A DNA stretch of 64,000 nt from Chloroflexota bacterium (GTDB taxonomy: Bacteria; Chloroflexota; Anaerolineae; Anaerolineales; Anaerolineaceae), in contig SLTK01000009.1 of assembly GCA_004347695.1 (NCBI GenBank), forward strand, positions 873,744-937,743. Direction: 5' to 3'. The notes under the pieces were generated by a model that was not told the DNA's origin, did not search any database, and saw only the letters and a list, made by a program, of their open reading frames with translations. Position 1 is the stretch's first letter. Each line of letters opens with the position of its first letter. A program made the translations under genes and the position numbers. Of the stretch, positions 59,925 through 64,000 are shown one piece after another.

Positions 59925-62084
59925 TCAGGAGATATCTTCTACAATTCCGCTGGCCATTGACCGCACAGCCGTAAAAGCAGCTCTGGCTCCAGCAAACAAT
60001 TGGTCGTACGGAATTGGCGGCTGCCCGCCGCTGCGAACTGCCTTCAAAAAGTTCTCCCAACCAGCGCGGTGACCTTTATCCTGGCGCAAAGTCGATTGCA
60101 TCCGTTCGCGGCGGCCGTTGGTTATCAATTCCAGTGTGCGGAAATCATCCAGCACCGCCACCTTTCCGCCGCAGAAGACCTCGACCCGCTCCTTGGGAAA
60201 CGATTTGTCGCCATTCGCCAGGTAGGTAACCGTGCCAATCGAACCGTCCGGGAAGGTGAAGGTCATCATCACATTGTCCTGATGGTAACGGCCGCTATCA
60301 GGCAGCGCCGCCGCAAAGACTTTGACCGGCAAAGACCCGGTTAAAAAGATCAGGTAATCGATGAAATGGCAACCCTCGCCGATGATGCGCCCCCCGCCCA
60401 CCAACGGATCGTGCAGCCAATGGTTTGCAGGTAAAAAGCCAGCGTTGACCCGGTAATGGGCCGCCAGCGGCTCTGTACGGTTCGCCAGGAAGGTTGCCAG
60501 CCGTTGTGAGAAGGGCGCAAAGCGGCGGTTGAAGCCAACCGTCAACATTGGCGTAGCGGGGGTCGTCAGGGCATGCTCGACGAGTGCCAGATCGTCTGGG
60601 TTAATGGCTAATGGCTTCTCGCAAAATACGGCTTTACCGCCTTCCAGCGCGGCAGCGATCTGACGCGCATGTTGATCGTGGCGTGTAAGAATAGCAATCA
60701 GGTTGATGCGCTCGTCCTGCAACACTTCCTGTTCGGACGAGCTGGCATAGGTAAAACCGAACCGTTGGCCTGCATGGCGCGCGCTCAACCCGGTCGCCGA
60801 AGCAATCCCCACGCGAGCCGCGCCGCCTACGCTTTGAACCGCTGGCAAAAAGGTGGCGCTGGCGTAATTGCCGGCGCCCAACACCCCAAGCGCCAATTCG
60901 CCGGGTTTGGGAGTTGGCAGGGCCGCACCCGGCAAGCTCACGCGGCTGGCTGTAACGCCTGTGTCCGCCTGGGGGTAGGTGATTAACACGCCCAGGAAGG
61001 GTTCATTCCGCTTGCCGGATATCAATTCATAGGCTTGATCCGCATTTTCGATTGAGAAGCGGTGGGTGATCAGCGGTTGAACATCCATGCGCCCGGAGCC
61101 GATCAAATCGATGACGGCCTCAAGATTGCGCCCTTCCGTCCAGCGCACATAGCCGAAGGGATAGTCCTGACCTTTTTCTTCATAAGCCGGATCGTAACGC
61201 CCGGGGCCATACGATCGCGAAATAAAGACCTGCAGTTCCTTCTCGTAGTAAATTTTGCGAGGTATGTCCAGCCCAACCGCACCAACAGCCACGACTGTGC
61301 CCCGGTCGCGGGCAAGTTCACCTGCCAGGGTGATCGGGTCATCCGAGGCAGTGTCCGCGCAAATCAACACACTGTCGAAACCGCGACCCTGGCTGAAACT
61401 ACGGCCGGCTTCCTCGGCCCCGCTGCGGGAGACTGCCGTCGCCCCCAATTTCTGCGCCAGCGCTACGCGGTCTGGGTCGAGGTCGATGCCAAAGACGGTA
61501 CAACCGGCAGCCCGGGCGATTCCCACGGTAAGTAAGCCTAGAAGACCAAGACCGATAATGGCAACCCGTTCACCGACCTGCGGCTGCGCCAGGCGGAAAC
61601 CCTGCAGGGCAATTGCGCCCAGGGTGGCAAAAGCGGCCGATTCAAAATCAACTTCAGCCGGCAACGGAGCCAATAAATTTTTCGGGATCAGGGCATATTC
61701 GGCATGGACGGCAAAACCGCCGCCAGCGCAGGCCACCCGGTCGCCAATCTGGTAACCGTCCAACCCATCGCCTACCGCAACAATTGTTCCGGCGGAAGAA
61801 TAGCCGAGCGCCATAGGTTGATCCAGGCGGTTGAATGCCGCCTCGACCGTCGAAATAATTCCTTCACGGCGCGCTTTGTCCATCACCTGACGCACGAGGT
61901 CCGGGCGTGATGCAGCTTTGCCGACCAGACTCTTCTCGGCAAATTCAACCACCATGCGCTCGGTGCCGACCGACACCAGCGAGGCGGCGGTGCGTACCAG
62001 CGCCATGCCGGGTCGGACTGCCGGAACGGGAACATCGGCTATCAAGGTCTGCCCATCGCGCATATTTTTTAAGAGTTGTTTCAT
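59925..62084 (-). CDS. Two-domain oxidoreductase: zinc-type alcohol dehydrogenase plus Gfo/Idh/MocA
   Basis: A 719-residue fusion. The N-terminal half is an MDR/ADH-like domain (VGTERMVVEFAEKSL, GYSSAGTIVAVGDG, and Rossmann VAIIGLGLLGLLTVGIARAAG). The C-terminal half (from about residue 360) is a Gfo/Idh/MocA sugar dehydrogenase (LGVLGAGNYASATFLPA, FCEKPLAI, GEGCHFIDYLIFL). Such two-domain enzymes occur next to heparinase-like genes in polysaccharide clusters and probably act on a nucleotide-linked uronic acid or ketosugar. The frame opens at 62138; GAAGG fits the ATG at 62084. It starts the run of genes that ends with the kinase at 53.5 kb. Confidence 0.88.
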   Translation of the reverse strand: MKQLLKNMRDGQTLIADVPVPAVRPGMALVRTAASLVSVGTERMVVEFAEKSLVGKAASRPDLVRQVMDKARREGIISTVEAAFNRLDQPMALGYSSAGTIVAVGDGLDGYQIGDRVACAGGGFAVHAEYALIPKNLLAPLPAEVDFESAAFATLGAIALQGFRLAQPQVGERVAIIGLGLLGLLTVGIARAAGCTVFGIDLDPDRVALAQKLGATAVSRSGAEEAGRSFSQGRGFDSVLICADTASDDPITLAGELARDRGTVVAVGAVGLDIPRKIYYEKELQVFISRSYGPGRYDPAYEEKGQDYPFGYVRWTEGRNLEAVIDLIGSGRMDVQPLITHRFSIENADQAYELISGKRNEPFLGVLITYPQADTGVTASRVSLPGAALPTPKPGELALGVLGAGNYASATFLPAVQSVGGAARVGIASATGLSARHAGQRFGFTYASSSEQEVLQDERINLIAILTRHDQHARQIAAALEGGKAVFCEKPLAINPDDLALVEHALTTPATPMLTVGFNRRFAPFSQRLATFLANRTEPLAAHYRVNAGFLPANHWLHDPLVGGGRIIGEGCHFIDYLIFLTGSLPVKVFAAALPDSGRYHQDNVMMTFTFPDGSIGTVTYLANGDKSFPKERVEVFCGGKVAVLDDFRTLELITNGRRERMQSTLRQDKGHRAGWENFLKAVRSGGQPPIPYDQLFAGARAAFTAVRSMASGIVEDIS

Positions 62085-62136
62085 TCCGCGACCTTCGAAC
62101 TGGAATCGGGACACAAAACGTTCGTCCCTTGCGTTC

Positions 62137-62165
62137 ATTATAAAAGCATTCGTCTAATTTAGGAC
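62137..62165 (-). promoter_or_regulatory. -10 box of the two-domain oxidoreductase gene
   Basis: A perfect TATAAT lies on the minus strand at 62137-62142, about 53 bp before the ATG at 62084. The -35 position (about 62160-62165) is poor, so the promoter may need an activator. Confidence 0.45.
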
Positions 62166-62251
62166 ATAGCCGTCGATCAGAATTTTTCGCACACCGGTCA
62201 AGCTTGCAGCCTGACTCAATTCTGTTAACTGAGTTAATTTCCATTCCAAGC

Positions 62252-62305
62252 CGAAAAATATAAACCCCCGCTTACGAAGACCGTTGGGTCTTGTAAGCGG
62301 GGGTT
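62252..62305 (-). terminator. Strong Rho-independent terminator of rny
   Basis: AACCCCCGCTTAC (62263-62275) pairs with GTAAGCGGGGGTT (62293-62305), and AAGACC inside pairs with GGGTCTT. On the minus strand a T-rich run (TTTATATTTTT) follows. It lies about 22 bp after the rny stop and isolates rny from the envelope operon. Confidence 0.88.
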
Positions 62306-62326
62306 ATGGATGCATTGAGAAATTTA

Positions 62327-63862
62327 CTAGCGGGCGAACTCGACTGCGCGTGTCTCGCGAATGACGGTAACCTTAATTTGACCGGGGTACTGCATGGTCT
62401 CCTCGATCTTCTTGGCGATATCGCGGGCCAGTCGGGTGGAAGCCAGGTCGTCCACATCTTCCGGACGAACGATGATGCGTACTTCACGGCCAGCCTGGAT
62501 GGCGTAACTCTGGTTGACGCCTTTGAAGGAATTGGCGATGTCTTCCAGGGCGCGCAGACGCTTGATGTACTGCTCCAAATCCTCGCGTCGGGCTCCAGGA
62601 CGGGCGCCTGAAATGGCATCCGCCGATTCGACAATGACCGCCTCGATGGTTTCCTGCTCCACCTCATGGTGATGCGAAGCGATCATGTTCACCACCCGGG
62701 CGGGTACGCCGTAGCGTTTGGCAAACTCAGCGCCTATCATGGCATGCGTACCATCGGTATTGTGATCCATTGCTTTGCCAAGGTCGTGCAGCAAACCGCC
62801 CATCCGCGACGATTCAGGGTCAGCGCCCAATTCAGCAGCCAACACTGCGGATAATTTTGCGACTTCCACCGCATGGGCCAGTTGATTCTGACCGTAAGAA
62901 GTGCGGTATTTCAGGCGGCCAAGCACCTTCAACACCTCGGGGTGCAGCCCGGCCACACCGGCATCGTAGGCAGCTTCTTCGGCGGCCTCGATGATGGTTT
63001 TGTCCACTTCTTTTTGTTCTTCAGCCAGGATCTTCTCGATGTGAGCGGGGTGAATCCGTCCATCGATGATCAGGCGCGCCAGCGACCGGCGGGCAACCTC
63101 ACGGCGGATCGGATCGAAGCAGGAGATGGTCACAGCCTCGGGGGTGTCATCCACGATCACATCCACGCCGGCGGCCTGTTCAAAGGCGCGAATGTTGCGC
63201 CCGTTGCGGCCAACAATGCGGCCTTTCATTTCCTCGTTCGGCAGGGTCACGACGGAGGTGGTCACGCTGACCACGTGATCGGAAGCAACCCGCTGGATTG
63301 ACTCGGTAATCAGCTCACGAGCGCGTTTTTCACCCTCGGAGCGCGCTTCAGCCTCGATCTGGCGGATGATGCGCGCCATATCGTTTCGGGCTTCCTTTTC
63401 AGCTTCCGCAAGCAGCAAACTACGGGCTTCTTCAACAGACATCTGCCCAATTCGCTGCAACTCTTCGACATGCTGCTCATACATCTTCTCGATGTCGTTA
63501 AGGCGTTTGTCCAAAGCGCTCTGGCGCTTATTCAACGTCTGCTCGCGCAGTTCCAGGCGCTCGACGCGGGCATCCAATTCTGCCCGGCGTTTTTGCAGGC
63601 GGTCTTCCTCGCGTGATGTTTCTGCCCGGCGGCGGTTGACCTCATTATCCGCCTCTTGTAGCACTTTCAACGCTTTATCTTTGGCTTCAAGCTCGATCTC
63701 GCGAGCCTTTTCATTCGCGGTCAGCAGCACGGTATCTGCCCGTGACTGCTGATCCTTGAGGAAGCGGTTGGCATAATAGCGCGATATAAAAAAGAAGGCG
63801 ACGGCGAGCAAAATAATGTCGCCTAAGATGATCGAAATGATTAAAATCGGTGAATTTCCCAT
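62327..63862 (-). CDS. rny: Ribonuclease Y
   Basis: A 511-residue membrane endoribonuclease that starts mRNA decay. The order is standard: one N-terminal helix (about 5-25), a long coiled coil (about 30-195), a KH domain (EMKGRIVGRNGRNIRAFEQ, about 207-265) and an HD domain (GGLLHDLGKAMDH, about 330-425). Length matches the family. It lies 29 bp after recX on the same strand, an order seen in other bacteria (recA-recX-rny). Confidence 0.97.
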   Translation of the reverse strand: MGNSPILIISIILGDIILLAVAFFFISRYYANRFLKDQQSRADTVLLTANEKAREIELEAKDKALKVLQEADNEVNRRRAETSREEDRLQKRRAELDARVERLELREQTLNKRQSALDKRLNDIEKMYEQHVEELQRIGQMSVEEARSLLLAEAEKEARNDMARIIRQIEAEARSEGEKRARELITESIQRVASDHVVSVTTSVVTLPNEEMKGRIVGRNGRNIRAFEQAAGVDVIVDDTPEAVTISCFDPIRREVARRSLARLIIDGRIHPAHIEKILAEEQKEVDKTIIEAAEEAAYDAGVAGLHPEVLKVLGRLKYRTSYGQNQLAHAVEVAKLSAVLAAELGADPESSRMGGLLHDLGKAMDHNTDGTHAMIGAEFAKRYGVPARVVNMIASHHHEVEQETIEAVIVESADAISGARPGARREDLEQYIKRLRALEDIANSFKGVNQSYAIQAGREVRIIVRPEDVDDLASTRLARDIAKKIEETMQYPGQIKVTVIRETRAVEFAR

Positions 63863-63891
63863 AGATCCAATTCCTCTTTCCAGAGTCAGGT

Positions 63892-64000
63892 TTATTGCTC
63901 AGCGGGACGGCTCTCATCCCAGATCTGGCGCAGAACCGGGGCAATCGTTCCGTAAGAAAAACCTCGGCGGGCTAAGAAACCACCCAGGCGTTTGCGAAAC
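63892..64000 (-). CDS. recX: RecX regulatory protein, C-terminal end (5' part outside window)
   Basis: A partial gene cut by the window edge. The last 36 codons read KRLGGFLARRGFSYGTIAPV, then LRQIWDESRPAEQ and stop (TAA at 63892-63894). The R-K-x-L-x2-F-L-x-R-R-G-F-S-Y pattern is that of the third repeat of RecX, which curbs RecA filament growth. Its place before rny supports this. The fragment is too short for more. Confidence 0.78.
   Translation of the reverse strand, partial: FRKRLGGFLARRGFSYGTIAPVLRQIWDESRPAEQ

Noticed and set aside
63711-63944. 77-codon open frame on the minus strand
   Set aside because: Overlaps the start of rny and the real end of recX in a different frame.

Overview
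The window is bacterial and gene-dense (about 51 coding regions, few gaps over 300 bp). The gene set points to a facultatively aerobic or microaerobic member of the Chloroflexota, probably Anaerolineae. This is an inference from style: an A2-type caa3 oxidase with a fused heme O/heme A synthase, NBR1-type Ig-like lipoprotein, Ser/Thr kinase with a TolB-like propeller, Thr-Pro-rich surface proteins, MoeA-PBP fusion and recX-rny order. No rRNA or tRNA is present to confirm it.

Layout: 1-3.6 kb holds the end of a class III aminotransferase, a soluble GAF-PAS histidine kinase and a CpXC zinc-ribbon protein. 3.6-9.2 kb (minus strand) holds cydD-cydC, a phosphoglucose/phosphomannose isomerase and an NBR1-domain lipoprotein. 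9.4-15.5 kb is a formate oxidation block: fdhD, mobA (opposite strand) and a three-gene NAD-linked formate dehydrogenase (fused NuoE/NuoF-like, HoxU-like, Cys-type molybdopterin catalytic subunit). 15.5-19.5 kb holds a small conserved-looking protein, an AI-2E family permease, an FHA protein, a probable 6S RNA, thpR and rsfS. 19.5-20.0 kb is a gene-free stretch with repeats.

20.0-27.9 kb (minus) is a complete aa3/caa3 oxidase operon: ctaC, ctaD, ctaF, ctaE, SCO, an unassigned cupredoxin-like membrane protein, SURF1 and a CtaA-CtaB fusion. The most unusual feature of the window is here. The CuA/cytochrome c subunit is preceded, in frame and with no stop codon, by a degenerate NarL-type receiver domain, while a strong Shine-Dalgarno just before the subunit II part suggests a second, shorter product. 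Upstream are a NarL-type two-component system whose kinase GAF domain has a Cys cluster, a cytochrome c lipoprotein and a divergent Rrf2 regulator.

32.0-38.3 kb (minus) holds bcp, a MoeA-PBP fusion, moeA, a UbiA-like prenyltransferase, an SDR and proline dehydrogenase. 38.5-42.8 kb holds psuG, a Thr-Pro-rich membrane protein and the Ser/Thr kinase, whose promoter implies a nearly leaderless mRNA. 42.8-50.3 kb (minus) is an envelope/exopolysaccharide block: PLP enzyme, two FemAB-type transferases, a WbpM/PglF-type dehydratase, an undecaprenyl-phosphate sugar transferase and GT2. 50.3-62.1 kb (minus) holds a RidA protein, cydAB, a PhoBR-like two-component system, GT4, heparinase II/III-like protein, alpha/beta hydrolase and a two-domain oxidoreductase. 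The last five or six genes are almost contiguous and probably one transcript. The window ends with rny and the 3' end of recX.

How it fits together: the cell appears able to feed electrons from formate and proline into two oxygen reductases, caa3 (20-28 kb) and cytochrome bd (cydAB at 51-53 kb, its CydDC exporter at 3.6-7 kb), with Mo-cofactor genes (mobA, fdhD, two moeA) serving the formate dehydrogenase.
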